Assembly: GCF_030867095.1 (NCBI RefSeq)
Contig: NC_081829.1
Coordinates: 67,167,181 to 67,231,180 of the forward strand
DNA: 64,000 nucleotides
Source: Alligator mississippiensis
Lineage: Eukaryota > Chordata > Crocodylia > Alligatoridae
Direction: 5' to 3'
Part shown: one piece after another, positions 1-12,500 of the stretch
Layout of the letters: every line of letters begins with the position of its first letter
Position numbering within the stretch: position 1 is the first letter of the stretch
Notes under the pieces: model-generated
What the model saw: only the letters and a program-made list of their open reading frames with translations
Databases searched by the model: none
Told to the model about the DNA's origin: nothing
Program-made: the position numbers and the translations under genes

Positions 1-1369
1 TAGCCATATGCCTTTTATAGTCATACCAGGGATAAATTTGGACCAGTTGATCTTGATTCTTCATACACACTCCCCCTTTTCCATATATTTCTAGGCCTTA
101 TTGTCTCCTCCTCTGCAAAATGTTCCACTGTGCTCGTGCCTGCTTTTTCCCCTTTAAATGTGTTGGACCTATTACCCCAGTCACTGGTATAAAAGCACAG
201 CAAGGAGATCTGACAGCCTTTCTAACTGACTATCTCAAACTACAAGCTTTCTTTTTTGGATTGTGGTTTTCCAAACCCTTCTGTGGCTCGTGCGGAAGGA
301 AGTCAATAAGCGCAGTTGCAGGTGCTGACGGCAGCCTGACCCCTCACCACAGCCAATATTTCTCCTACCACCACCATATCTGATCCACACCCAGGCCAGA
401 AATGCTCCTACAGCACTCAGAACTGGCTGGAAAGGAGCAGCTCCTGGTTCACTCTACACTTCTTCCTCCCTCTCCTTACAGTCCCTCTGTTGAGGGATAA
501 GTACTACTGGAGCTAAGTGCCTAATTGTTTTTAAAAAATGCTATATAGAGTTTAGAGTGTAATATTTTAGAAGCAGCAGCTCAGATGCAGATGAAAAATC
601 AGACCTATGAAATGAAGCCAAAATAGAATATTCTACAAATGTAAAATACATGAACAGAAAATGCCTTTCCTCCTTCTCGGAGAGGCTGTCGTATCTACCA
701 TATGTGGAAGCAATAACCTAGATACATGAGCGACCCTTGAAAGGGTTAAAAATTTTAGCTCGAGGAAATGTTGCATTGTAGTGATGTGTACCTATGATTT
801 ACTTTCACAAAACATGGTGCTGTGGGTAAAACAATTATTTAATTAATATACAGCCCAGTAAAAAATATTTTCAAACAGTGCATTTGTCTTTCAAATTGGC
901 CTTATGTTAAATGTATTTTTCTTTTTAAAAATTAATTTTTTTTACAATTACATGGGAAATTAAAATACCTTTTTAGTACCTAAAATTACGAGAGGCTATT
1001 GAAATAATTCAAATTATTTTTAAAAATGTTTAAGCAGTATATGTTTGCTAGCAACATTTTAAAGAAAGTTAAATTACAGAACCTGGGGAAGTCACTGGCT
1101 AATCACCTGGAAGCAGGGTTTACTAAAGGTGATACACAAGCTTTTGGCAGCTGTGTTTGCTTCTTCATTTTAGATTAGCTGAGTTCAGAAACTAGTTTGT
1201 TCAAATATCAGAAACTGAGGAAGAATGAAAAGGTTTTTTTTTTCCCCCAGTTTATGATTTAGAATGGGGTGTGACAAGGGAAGATCTACTAATTCTAAAA
1301 TCTTGGGCTAACTACAGACATTTAGGGAGGTTTAATCAGATTCAAAATGACTGTTCGATTTAAATTTAG
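1..1369. other. gene-free AT-rich stretch left of FAS exon 2
   Basis: No exon, RNA gene or recognisable repeat was found here. The sequence is AT-rich and non-repetitive. By position it should be FAS intron 1 or DNA upstream of FAS. I looked for a short exon with an ATG followed by a hydrophobic signal peptide and a phase-0 donor and did not find a convincing one. Confidence 0.5.
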
Positions 1370-1568
1370 CTCACCCTGATGCCAACCTTACACTTACAAA
1401 TCTGGTCTGAGTGACCAGCAATCAGTCTAAACTTGTAACTGTACAGAAGTCCCATGCACACAAACTGGTCTAAAATGTGCAGAACCCGGTTTAAGATAAA
1501 CCTGAATCTATGTAGTATCAAATTTATTAGATTTAGGTCAAACCAGTATGTGGAACTTCGGTACACTT
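1370..1568 (+). repeat. degenerate copy of the CTAGGGACAGA TIR family
   Basis: The string of AAACTGGT-like words, the 'gtagtatca' core and the 'ggtcaaaccag' word occur in the same order as in the better copies at 11254-12084, 19226-21265 and 37930-38311. No clear TIR remains at either edge, so this is a fragment and the oldest-looking copy in the window. Confidence 0.5.
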
Positions 1569-1800
1569 CCCCTGTACAGCCCCAGGGCTGGGAAAACCAA
1601 GCTACTGGCCCCAGCCTCAGGGCTGGTCTTTTCCCACACCCCTCCCACCTTGCACTGGGCTATTTTTTGCCCTCCCTGTCCCTTGCTCCTTCCCCCATCC
1701 CAACCAGCCAACACTCTCAACTCCCATCCCACAAGCTGCTCGGGGTGCAGATGCTTTTATCAGCATTTGCTGCTGTGGGAGCCAAGCAAGTTGGGAGGGA

Positions 1801-3000
1801 TTCATATATTCATAGATTGTAAGGAGCTGTAAGGGTCCTCGGAAAATCATCGGGTCCAGCCTTCTGCACTAGGCAGGAAAGACAACTGGGGTCAGGTGAC
1901 CCCAGCAAGGTGACCATGCAGTCTCCTTTTGAAGATTTCCAGGGTAGGTGACTGCACCACCTCTGGAGGGAGCTTATTCCACTGTCTGGACACCCTAACT
2001 GCGCAGAAATGTTCCTAATGTTCAGCCTGACACGGTCTTCCAGGAGTTAGTGGCCATTACTCCTGGTTTTCCTCAAGGATGCCCTGGTGAACAGTTGTTC
2101 ACTGAGCCCTTGATATACTCCCCTAATGTAGTAGTAAGCTGCTACCAAGTCCCCTCTCAGCCTTCTCTTTTTTAGGCTGAAGAGTTCCAAGTCCTTTAGC
2201 CTTCCTCCTATGGCTTGCCATGCAAGTCTCTGATCATATGGGTGGCTCTTCTCTGGACTCTCAAGCTTTACTACATCCTTGTTAAAGTGTGGTGCCCAGA
2301 ACTGGTCACAGTACTCCAGTTGTGGTCTCACCAATGCTGAGTAAAGTGGAAGAATCATTTCCTTGGTTTTGGTTGAGATGCATTGATTGATCCATGCCAG
2401 AGTATTATTTGCCCTGCTGTCTACAGCATCATGCTGATGGCTCATATTCATACTGTGGTCTATTATTACCCGTAGGTCCCTTTCATTCATGGTGCTCATC
2501 AGTTTGGTACTGCAAAGCCTAGAGGTGTGTTAGGGATTGTCCATCCCCAGGTGGAGCACTTTACATTTCTCGATGTTCAGCTTATCTGGCTTTGATCCAC
2601 CCAACTTGCTAGTCTGTCTAGCTCCGTCTGTATCTGCAGTCTATCTTCAAGCGTGACCATGCTTCCCCATAACTTGGTGTCATCCGCAAACTTGGCCAGT
2701 GAGCTGTTCACCCCCACATCCAAATCACTGATAAAGATGTTGAATAGCACTGGACCAAGCACCAACCCCTGAGGGACACCACTGGCCACCTCTCACCAGG
2801 ACGACACAGATCCATTCATTAAAACTCTCTGGGTCCTACCCCACAGCCAGCTTCCTACCCACCTAACTGTCAGGCAGTTAAGCCTGCAATCCTCCAATTT
2901 TCTCATTGGAACATCATAGGATACAAGATCAAAGGCATTTTGGAAGTCTGTATATACAATGTCAACCTCCTCTCTCTTATCCAGGTGGCAAGTTACCTGG
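1801..3000 (-). mobile_element. CR1 LINE, 5'-truncated, reverse-transcriptase remnant
   Basis: On the minus strand two frames encode the C-terminal part of a CR1-type ORF2. The right one (2577-2789) has the reverse-transcriptase palm motifs GVPQG and FADD. The left one (2047-2499) has the thumb and C-terminal motifs DLRVIIDHSMN, LEYCDQFW and KKRRLRGD. The 3' end lies at the left, where the sequence shows the 'attcatagatt' tail typical of CR1. The 5' end stops near 3000, a usual 5' truncation. Frame breaks between and around the two pieces make it a dead copy. It shares no sequence with FAS and is independent of it. CR1 dominates sauropsid genomes, which supports the organism guess. Confidence 0.9.
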
Positions 3001-4190
3001 TTGTAGAAGGGGTATAGGCAAGTAAGGGCAGGAGGAATAGGGGTGTAGGTTTGCTGGGTGGGGGGAGCTCAGGGGTCTCACTGGCCCCACCCACCTCACC
3101 TGTGTTTCACACTGCCCCCCCCATCCCTCATGCGTCCGGCCTCTCCTCCATCCCCCAGCAGACCTCCAGCATCCCTGCTAGTCCCCTTCATTCTGATTTA
3201 CCTGATATCACACAGCTATTTTGAATTGATTTAGCCTCCCCTTAACACCTCTGAATGTCTATATTTAGCCTTAAGGGAGAACTCGACCAGTAAGTTCAAT
3301 TCAACACAAGTAATACTTTCTTTATATAGTCAATTAGTTTTAAATGGAAATATGTTTTGATAAACATTTTTCTTTTTTGTCCAGTATATTTAAATAGAGG
3401 TTTACCTTACTAATAACATGTTTCCTGCATTCTAATCAGAATTCAGTATTCATTCAATACCAAACCAACATAAATGATTATAAATAAGAAATGTTAGTTG
3501 ACATTTTCTAACATAATAAAATATAAAAAATTAAGCGTCTCAGTAAATGCATGTTAAGCTACATGATTGCATGGGCATGGCATAGCTTACCCACTTATCA
3601 GATAAACCAAAATATGGTATAAAGTTTATATTTATCTGCAAAATATAGCTGAATAGTTAACAGTCACAAAAATCAACCTTTTATTTGGAAATTAATTAAA
3701 CACAAAACTGAAACCACAAACACAAAACAAGATTACAATTACCAACTAAAATCAAGGTTTCCTGTTTGCTGTTTCAAATCCTGAAAAAATATGAGATTTA
3801 AATATTGTTGATTTAAATCAATTCACAATATAAGAGATAGCCTGCAACTTCCTTTTATACTACCACAGTCTCCACAGAGCCTTCCATTCAGTAAAATCAT
3901 CTCTCAGCAGTTTCCACCACCATATGCACGACCCTCCATTTTCAAAGAGGACAAAAACACTATTAAGATTTAAACAGACAGCTCTACCATTTATTTAAAT
4001 AAAACTCACTGCCTCAATTTCAAGGCAGAAGAAAAAATATAAATTAAAATTAAATTGGACCACAAATTCTTTGGAACAAGCAGTCTTCATTTTTCTGTCT
4101 TCTACAGTATCAAGTACATTATCAGAATTTCACAGATAAGATCTCTTCTGTATTTTGATAGTGTTGGAGTGATTTTGTGATTGTGATGGT
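3001..4190. other. AT-rich stretch, nothing recognised
   Basis: No gene or clear repeat was recognised. The first 200 bases are GC-rich and may be the eroded upstream part of the neighbouring LINE. The remainder is very AT-rich unique-looking sequence. Confidence 0.45.
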
Positions 4191-4205
4191 GCAAGAATTA
4201 TGCAA

Positions 4206-4377
4206 GAGGCAAGGATTTTTGCAGGGGATATATTTATTGGATCAACTGCATGGTTGGGATAAAGTTAGATAAGCTTTGAATGCAAGACAGTCTTCATCAG
4301 CCTCTGATATTTTAGGTCCCTGATAAAAACCATGCAGCTGGTCCAATAAAGATATCACCTGCAAAAATCTTTGCCTC
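4206..4377. repeat. Penelope-like (PLE) 3' tail in inverted-repeat form
   Basis: Two 50-base arms, 4206-4255 and 4328-4377, are reverse complements at about 45 of 50 positions. They flank a loop of about 70 bases. The right arm carries the word 'ggtccaataaagatatcac', which resembles the PLE-type tail seen at 54301-54322 and, in the opposite sense, at 16525-16590. The loop has an 'agcttt...cttcatca' word also seen near other such tails. Assignment to PLE is from tail resemblance only, because no coding sequence is left. Confidence 0.45.
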
Positions 4378-4727
4378 ACAATTAGATAAGAAATGGATGT
4401 TCAGAGTAAAAGCAGAACTTAAGTAAGTTGCATGTGTGTGTGTTTCCATATAAGAATATGGTTCTTAGTCAAAAAATACTCTATTTCAGTATATGGCACT
4501 CTCTAGAAAGACATGTACACCTCAGCACATATCCAAATCTTTAAAAAATTATCTACAATCCAATTCAGGCTATAGAGTGGACCACACAGGACCTTGATCT
4601 CCAGAGAAACAAAAAAGGAAGACTATTTTTGTTATATATTTGTACTGAATATTAAATACAGCTAGAGTGGTGAGTGAAAACCCCAAAAAGGACAGTAATG
4701 ATAAGATTTTTTTTTTTTGTTTAAATT

Positions 4728-5476
4728 TAGGGCTGTGCGAAACGGAAGCATTCCACGTTGACCAGCATTTCGACATTTCAACAGAACAGTGTTTTTTCGA
4801 CTTTTGTTTCAAGTTGAAATGGCTGTTCCATTTCGTTCCGTCAAAATGTTTTGCCGTTTCAACCGTGTTTCGCTGTTTCACCCATAGGATATAATGGGAA
4901 AGGTCAAAACAGGCTATAACTTTGTCATTTATGGACTGATATGGATAAAACTTGCAGGAATGGTAGTCCCTTCTGAGGCATGACACGTGACACCCTAGTT
5001 GTGAAGTAGTTTTTCCTAATGTTGAGCCTGAAACAATCTTCTAGGAGTTTGTGACCATTGCTCCTAGTTTTCCCCCAAGGGTGCCCTGGTGACGAGTTGT
5101 TCACAGAGCCCTAGATGTACACTTCTGCTGTAGTGGTAAGCTGCAACTGAGTCCCCTCTCAGCCTTGTCTTTTTCAGGCTGAAGAGTCCCAGGTCCCTCA
5201 GCCTTTCATCGTATGGCTTGCCGTGCAAGTCTCTGATCATATGGGTAGCCCTTCTCTGGACTCTGGAAAGGTTATAGGCCATTTCAGTATTCCTCATTAT
5301 AGCCTATGGGCGAAACTTCGAAACAGCATTGAAATAGCAAAACATTACAACTTGCCTTGTTTTGTTTCGTGGCTGTTTCAACCACATCCATTTTGTTTCA
5401 ATTTTGCTGTTTCAACCTCGAAACAGGTCAAAACAGCATTGAAACAAAACTGGTGGTGAAATTTCGCACAGCCCTA
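4728..5476. mobile_element. hAT-like foldback element with long inverted ends
   Basis: The element begins TAGGGCTGTGCGAAA and ends with the exact reverse complement. It is flanked by 8-bp direct repeats that match at 7 of 8 positions (TTTAAATT at 4720-4727 and TTTAAATC at 5477-5484). An 8-bp target duplication is the signature of the hAT superfamily. Similarity between the two halves extends well beyond the short TIR: both contain the 'cccataggnTATAATg' word about 170-190 bases inside. The element is therefore a long inverted repeat. It encodes nothing of its own and contains a CR1 fragment (4990-5272). A half-copy lies at 54846-55098. Confidence 0.8.
4990..5272 (-). mobile_element. CR1 ORF2 fragment inside the hAT foldback element
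   Basis: The minus strand reads as CR1 ORF2 C-terminal sequence: RVQRRATHMIRDLHG, then LGLFSLKKTRLRGDSVAAYHY. It aligns with the left part of the CR1 at 1801-3000. Unlike most genomic CR1 insertions, it lacks the CR1 3' tail as well as its 5' part. It sits between the two inverted arms of the surrounding element, so it may have been carried by that element rather than inserted as a separate retrotransposition event. Confidence 0.8.
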
Positions 5477-5574
5477 TTTAAATCCCAGCAAAAGATGATA
5501 GCTCAGTACATTATATATGCGGCCATAAATAAGGTAGGCTGGATATGAACCTTATAGACTAATTAAATATAAAT

Positions 5575-5635
5575 AATATATATAAAGAGCATAAGCTTTC
5601 GTAAATTTGAGTTCACTTCAATCAGATGCCTAAAG
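5575..5635 (-). repeat. possible PLE 3' untranslated remnant
   Basis: The words 'gcataagctttcgt' and 'cacttcaatcagatgc' resemble, in reverse, the 3' region of reptile repeats that I associate with Penelope-like elements. The evidence is only this short match, and no coding part is present. Confidence 0.3.
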
Positions 5636-5756
5636 GTTCTTATACATGTGCAGGGAGGTTGCTTGAACATACTATAATTACAGCACATCAGAGCAGACTT
5701 GTTTAATCATGCCTGCTGGAGTATGGTAATTACTGTGCTCCAGTAGACTCTAGTGT

Positions 5757-5860
5757 CATGTGTATCAGTGTCCCCATGCTAAAAAGTGGTGACGGGGCAC
5801 TTTGAACTAAAACTCACTGCCCTGCTGCCATTTTTAAGCGTGGGGACGCTGATACACATG
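5757..5860. repeat. 33-bp imperfect inverted repeat, MITE-like
   Basis: The arms 5757-5789 and 5828-5860 are reverse complements at 29 of 33 positions around a 38-base spacer. Weaker complementarity continues outward on both sides (an 'aatta' plus 'gctcc' pattern). It looks like the core of a foldback or MITE-type element. No target duplication was identified. Confidence 0.55.
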
Positions 5861-6385
5861 ATGCTCCGGGTGCTGTTAATTAGCATGGCTCTTGGAGCTG
5901 TGCTAATTAAAGCACTCCTCTCACTCCACCACCTCCTGAAGCATGTCTATAAACACCCTAACTTCATCATAAAATGGCTAACTACCTCTCAGTACCCATA
6001 AAAATCATAGCAAGATTTAGGAAAGGTCCCAAACCTGCATATTTGGTCTTCATTATTGCTTAAGGAAGGGCAGATCTAGGCTCAGTATTATGATGCAGTG
6101 AAAGCAGTTCCTGGAAACACTAGTTTACTTAGCTTAAAATATACCCAGGTATATCTGTTGAAGACAGAGAGCACCTGTTATGGATCAGATAGATGGACTT
6201 ACCATAAGCCTACTAGGTATTTCCTTCCAACCTTACATTCCACATACTACTACATATAAGCTATATAATAATGTGATAAATACCAACATATTTAATAGGA
6301 ATAACAGTCCCGATGTAGCACTATCAGGGGAACCACAAATTACATTTATAACAAGTCCTTGAATAATGTTAATGTTTTATCCCAG

Positions 6386-6554
6386 GTTTTCAGCTGGAGC
6401 ACTGGATCACAGCATGAAAGCGATAATACACTTGCAGCACACTCTGCATATAAGATCGCTATAAAGAGGATTATTGCTAAAAGAGAAATTAATTGCGAGT
6501 CTGATCAACACCTCGCAGCCGACGGCAAGACCTGTTGTAAGAAGTGTCCACCAG
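6386..6554 (+). CDS. FAS: FAS exon 2: N-terminal region and start of CRD1
   Basis: The acceptor is 'ttttatcccag' and the donor 'cag|gtaggt'. The exon starts in phase 0 with GTT TTC and ends after the first base of a Gly codon. It encodes a poorly conserved stalk, then [22 protein letters not shown], which is the opening of the first TNFR cysteine-rich domain. A second AG at 6392-6393 would give a start at 6394 in another phase. I prefer 6386 because human exon 2 also starts in phase 0. The rest of the signal peptide would lie in exon 1, so the mature N-terminus cannot be placed. Confidence 0.88.
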
Positions 6555-9500
6555 GTAGGTATTATGTTAAGACAATCTACTAAAAGTGAAGAGCTGAGAA
6601 GAAATAGCCACCTGCAGCATTATACCCTGGTGCATAATCTACATGATATAGCTTTCTCTAGGATATAGGTATTTCAGAACTTGGCTGCAGCCACATTTCC
6701 CACAATGACAGGACTATTTCAACTTAGTGCTGTCATGTAGTTGGAAGTTTGGGCACTGCAAAATGGACTTTCTTGACTGGTCTCTAATTGTTTTTTATTT
6801 GGGCTTCTTTTCCTTAAGGGTATACCTGATTTGTCCAGTCTTTACTAACAACATTCCCATTATCTCGTCCAATCCTAACTAGGCTACTCAAATTTTATAA
6901 AATGTGCTTCCTAAGCATTCACTAAGTTTATGCCAAAAACTTCCCAGGTCACGTGTAAAGTGATTTTAACAGAAAAGTCCAAACACTTTTGTTTTTATTG
7001 TGCACCATAAGGAAGTCAGGAAGTACATATAAGCTCTCTTACCCTCAAGACTCTTCTCCATTTGTACACATGCTTTTGCATTCAAAATATCATTTTGCTT
7101 GTTAAATTTTCATTCCGTTTCTTCTAAATAAGTTTTTTTTTTTAATACATATGCTACATTATTAAAACACATGAATGGATACATACCCATTTAAACTGTC
7201 TACAGCATTTAGGGAATCTTCATCTTGCCCATACTTGTAATTAGAAAATATTGCAAGAGTTGAAGAGAAACCACATCTGTTTTTTTTTTCCTGGGAGCAG
7301 ATATGGCAGGTCTCATTCTTTTTTTTTTAAGGTACATTCAAAAAGCATGATTGTACAACAGGCAACAATACAACTTGTTCACCGTGCAACAATGGACTTA
7401 CCTTCATGGATGAATACAATTATGTGGAGAAGTGCCGAAGGTGCCAACCATGTGACAGTGGACATGGTATGTCTATAACATAGAAACTTGAGTAATGGAA
7501 AAATATTTGATTTTGGGCTAGATTGAGAAGTTATCACAGCACCGAACAAAGGATAGCACATAGTTTACGATGTCCTAGGGACAGACCAGTAGGGAATTGT
7601 AGTCAAAAGTTACTATTTGATACCTGTATCCTTTTATTTCTGTAAAGGGAGGAGAGGACTAAGCCACCCCAACCCTTACCAGGGGAAAGCTTATTTTCCC
7701 ATTCCCAGAGGCTCGGCTACACATGCTGGCATTTTGAGAGGCAGAAGTATAGCCACTCCGTATTTGCCCACTTTGGAGGGTGTGTAGAAGCCCCCCAGAA
7801 GCTGCTCTCCATCTATGTTGAAGCTTGCAATGCAAGTAGTTTACGTTATGCCCCCACCCCTGAGTGCAGTACATGGGTATTTACCTAGAGTTACCGCAGT
7901 TTAGGTTACAGTGGAAATCTTTTAGGTGTATTAAACAGCTTTAGGAAGCTAACACAAAACAATCTGAAAACAAGGTTTTCATTTAGTATCTTTTCACAAA
8001 CTTCCTTATGAAAAATAAGAATGCTTAGGGTAAAAGACAGTCAAAATGATTTTTGGACAGAGGCAAGTTTCATCATAGGTTTACTCCTCCTTATGAAATG
8101 GTATCTGAGCATTTGTAGAGAGTCCATCCAGGAGAACACAACACCTGCTCTCTTCAATGTGATATGTAGTTATAGTTTACTACTCAAGCAACTTTGCAGC
8201 TCCTACTTCTCAGACACAAAAGTGCTGCATAAGCAGGCTTCTTTTGAAGTGCTTCAGAACCCAGCACTTGTTTTGAAGCACTGTAGAAATTTGAGCAGTA
8301 TTATCTGAGGAAATCCTGTTGCAGGTGGCTGGGGATAGGGGGCAAAAGTCATATTAAAGGTGAGAATTAGTAGGTTAATTTTTTTAAGGGCTTACAAAGA
8401 ACAATTACTTAAAAGTATTGGAGATTCAAAAATCCTTCAACCCTTTGCACCTGACTGTTTATGGCCATCCAGGTATGTGAAAGAGGGAGCAAGACCCTTC
8501 TCATAATCTCTCATGCCTCTACATGGGACACAGACCCCAACACAGTATTTGATTTCCTCACTGAGCAGAAAGACAAAGACATTTGACCTCTGCTTCTAGG
8601 AACGTCTCAAATGCTGCATCTTTGCACTTTCCACTGCCCTGAGCTGTGACATATGCCCATAATTCATCCCTCAGCAATTGCTAAAATTGTTCTTTTTAAG
8701 TGAAGCTGAACAAGATCTAGCTATCTGTTTTGGCTTCAAACCCTCCTGTAGACACTTTCAAAACCCCTATAGATACTCAAAAGTCTCCACTTCTTATCTA
8801 AGTGCCTACCTGAAACCACTGCCACCTAAGGAAACAAAAGGCCATTACATTAATGTGACTCCAATAGTATGCAGGATCTTAGAACATATTTCAAAAGAAA
8901 GAATAAGGACTTGAATAAGGATGTGGAAAATGAGATAAAATGCAACAAGGGTTTGCAAAGGTAAATCGTGCCAAACTGACTTAATGTGGTAACCTTCTTT
9001 GATAATGTAATGAATTTTCTAGGCAGGGGAAATGTGATAGATCTGATACATCTGTATTTCACTGAACTATTTAATAATATGCTACATGGAAAATTTAGTT
9101 AAAATGGAAAAGGTGAAGATTAATACATGAATTGTACAGTAGATAAGGACTCTACAAGAAAGACAACAGGTTCTAATGAAAGGGGAAGCCTTGTGTTGAA
9201 AGGAGGCTACTAGTCAAATTCTTCAAGGATCAGTCTTGGAATAGATCTCATTGTTTTTTCACTAGCGGCTTTGACATAAACGTAGGAGCACGCTAATGAA
9301 ATTTGCTGATAAAGTTGGGGGTACTGTCAATGAGGGGGAGAATCATCGTGCAGGAAACACTGGATGGACCTTGAAGACTAATCACAATTTTATAATGTTC
9401 AGTAATACAAAGTACCAGTTTGTATCATCAAGGACTAATAACAGGATTTCTACTAAAAGCTGGGAGCTCAGCAGGTGGAAACAAAGGAGGAGAAAGACCT

Positions 9501-12500
9501 GGTTATATTAGACAGAGGAGACACCTATGTGATAGAGCTGTTAAAAAAGCAAATGTGATCCTTATTTGTATCTAGTGAGTTTTTTCTAATAAAGGAAGGG
9601 AAGTAGTAATCTTGTACTAGATGATGGAATACAGTAAGTTTATACATTTGTGGATGACAGTAAGCTCTTTGGAAGACTGGATCACAATTCAAAATAATCT
9701 TGATAGTTTCTCTAATTTATCTGAAAGCAATAAGATGAAATTCATTAAAGATGAAAGGAACAGTCAAAAGAACAAATACAACATGGGGGATATACAGCTA
9801 GCTACTACCTGCAGAACAGAAGAAAGAGATGAGCAAGTTACAAATGAAGTTCAACAAGGTCGAACAGTTATAAACTCCTGCAAGACCATTTCAGGCTGGA
9901 CATAAGGAAGAATTTCTTTACTGTCCAAGCCCCCGAGGTCTTGAATAGCCTGCCATCGGAGGTGGTTCAAGCACCCACGTTGAATGCCTTCAAGAGAAAT
10001 TGGATGCTTGTCTTGCTGGGATCCTATGACCCCAGCTGATTTCCTGCCCCTTGGGCAGGGGGCTGGACTCGATGATCTTCTGAGGTCCCTTCCAGCCGTA
10101 ATGTCTATGAAATCTATGAATGAGTCAACCTTGTGACACTGTTACAAAGAGGCAAATGTTGTATTTACAGGGACGTCATATGCAAGCCAAAGAGAAGTTG
10201 TTTTCCTCTTGGTGCTGAAGCCTCAGCTGGAGTACTTAGAAATCAATAACAGTCACCAAACCTGTTAGAAAACCACGCCCCATGTCAGAGACCAAATGCT
10301 GAAGAAGTGCAGGTTCTGGTAGACATTCAGTTAAAGGTGCCACTGGATCCGACGCACAATCCCAACAGTTGTGCCTCCTGACACGCTACACATGCATTTG
10401 CTACACATGCATGGCAGAATACGCAATTGTGGGACTGGGGACCAGTGTGCAGGAAGCCCAAGATCATGTAGGAAGTAGGCAGCCAGTCAGCTGATCCCCT
10501 GATCCCAGCCTTGGGAATATATCAAAATCAAGGGCTCCCATGCACTCTCAAAGAACCTTGACTTTGATGTGCTCCCAAGGCTGGCAGCCCCAATCAGCTA
10601 CCACTCCCAACTTCTGGGGCACAGTAGACTCAAAAACTACAGTGTGCCCTGGAGACCTGGAGCACAGATCAGCTCCTGCCTCCAGCCACAGGGATGCAAA
10701 GGGCTCCAATGTACCCCTGTGGCTCCCAGCCACACGCAAAGCCCATGGTAACACTTTTAACATCTCTGGACCTTCCATCACTGACTTCAGAGTAGCTGTT
10801 CTTAAAGGACAAAACTTTAAAAATTAGTTTGAACACAAAATTGCGGAACACAAAATCATCCAAAAACAATTTGGATTCTTATCCCATTCTCTGGACTAGC
10901 TGTTAATCCCAGTGCCCCTGAATGTGTTTTAACTGCCTTGTTTATCCCTGTTGATAAAATCTACCCACCTTTTTTCCTCTCAGCAATGTCCCCTTCCCTA
11001 TCTCTTTTCTTTCTAATTAAATTGTTTCTTTCTGTATCTATTTACAGCATTTAATGTAGTAGGCTGTTGCCTACAAAAGCTCAAGGAGCTCTCTAAACAA
11101 ATCAGTTTCAAAGGTACAACCCTACCCTACCTTCAGCCTGACTTCAGACTAACATAACAAACTTTACCTCCTTTATCTACTCCTAAAAAGTAACCTGAAG
11201 CCTACAAAATGTTTCTATAGTGCAGAAGCTAATAGAGAATCCCAAATCTTAAAGGCTAGGGACAGAAATTACATCTAAAATGGTGTAAGCCAGGGGTTCT
11301 CAATCCCCAGGCTGAGGCCCAGCTGCCGATCCACAGCATGGTTGGCTACCAGACTGGAAGTGGCCACGAACTGGCAAACTGCAGTCCCCCAGAGCTGGGC
11401 AGAGAGGCTGCAGCTCCTTCTACAGGGCCTGCAGCAGCACAGGGTTTCCCACCCCCCCGCCAAGGGTGTAGGGGTATCCTTACCTGTCTTCCAGCCAGAA
11501 ATTCTGGCCACGGTCGGCTGTGACCCTAGTCCGCAGTTTGCCGGGCCATGGCCACTTTCGGGCCACGGTTTGTCAGGCCACAACATAAAAGCTTGGGGAA
11601 CCCCTGGTGTAAGTGATTAGAAACCAGTTCAAATCTGTAACACAACAGAAGTTCAGTGCACAAAACCAGTTTAGCCATAAAAATGGGCAAAACCAGTTAA
11701 AGATAAACTTGGATGGATGTAGTATCAGACTTAACTGATTTCGGGTAAACCAGTTTTTTGAACTTCTGTCCCAGACCTTCTCCAGATTCAAGTTAACTCA
11801 CAATCCCCAAGGAACCCAAGATGCTTTGCACTTCCCCTGCAATCCCTGCCCTCGCACAGTGGGTGGGCTAGCTTTGCCCAAGTTTTCTGCTCCAGCTGAG
11901 CAGGGAAGCATGCTCTAGCATCCCCCAGCTTCTGGTCTGAGCCACTGCAGGTATGTGGCAGTATTTTGGGAATCAAAAGTAAATGTGTGTTCACTTGCTC
12001 TTCAGTTCAATCTACGCAGTTTGGACTAGCCTACAGAGATTGAATCAATTCAGCCTCAGGCTTTTTGACTGTCTGTACTTAGCCAAAAGGTATACATATG
12101 GACAAAAAAGAAAAACTGCTAATTTTTTAAATATTCATCTCTATGTATAGAAGCAACTTTCAGCAAAACAAAACTATCTTGCGTAAGCTTTCCTTTTTGT
12201 AGTTTCTGCTAAGATGTCTCATTCTTATCCTCCTCTTCCCAATGTCCTATAATCAGGAGGAGCACGTATAAAACAATATTGTAATACTATTATAATAGTG
12301 ATGCAGACAGCAGTAAAGCTACATGAATACAGCCTGAGAAGAAGAATTTGCAAACAGTGCACTAAAATACTCAGAGTATCTGCTTTTTTCTAATATTAAC
12401 AAACTTTTGGGATTTATTTTAGGTCTGGAAGTTGAAAACAACTGTACCACCACACACAATACAAAATGCAGGTGTAAAAGTGGTTATTTTTGCGTTTCTG

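Noticed and set aside
6392..6394. Alternative FAS exon 2 acceptor (AG at 6392-6393)
   Set aside because: It would change the phase at the exon 1/2 junction. The upstream AG at 6384-6385 has a better tract and gives phase 0, as in human.
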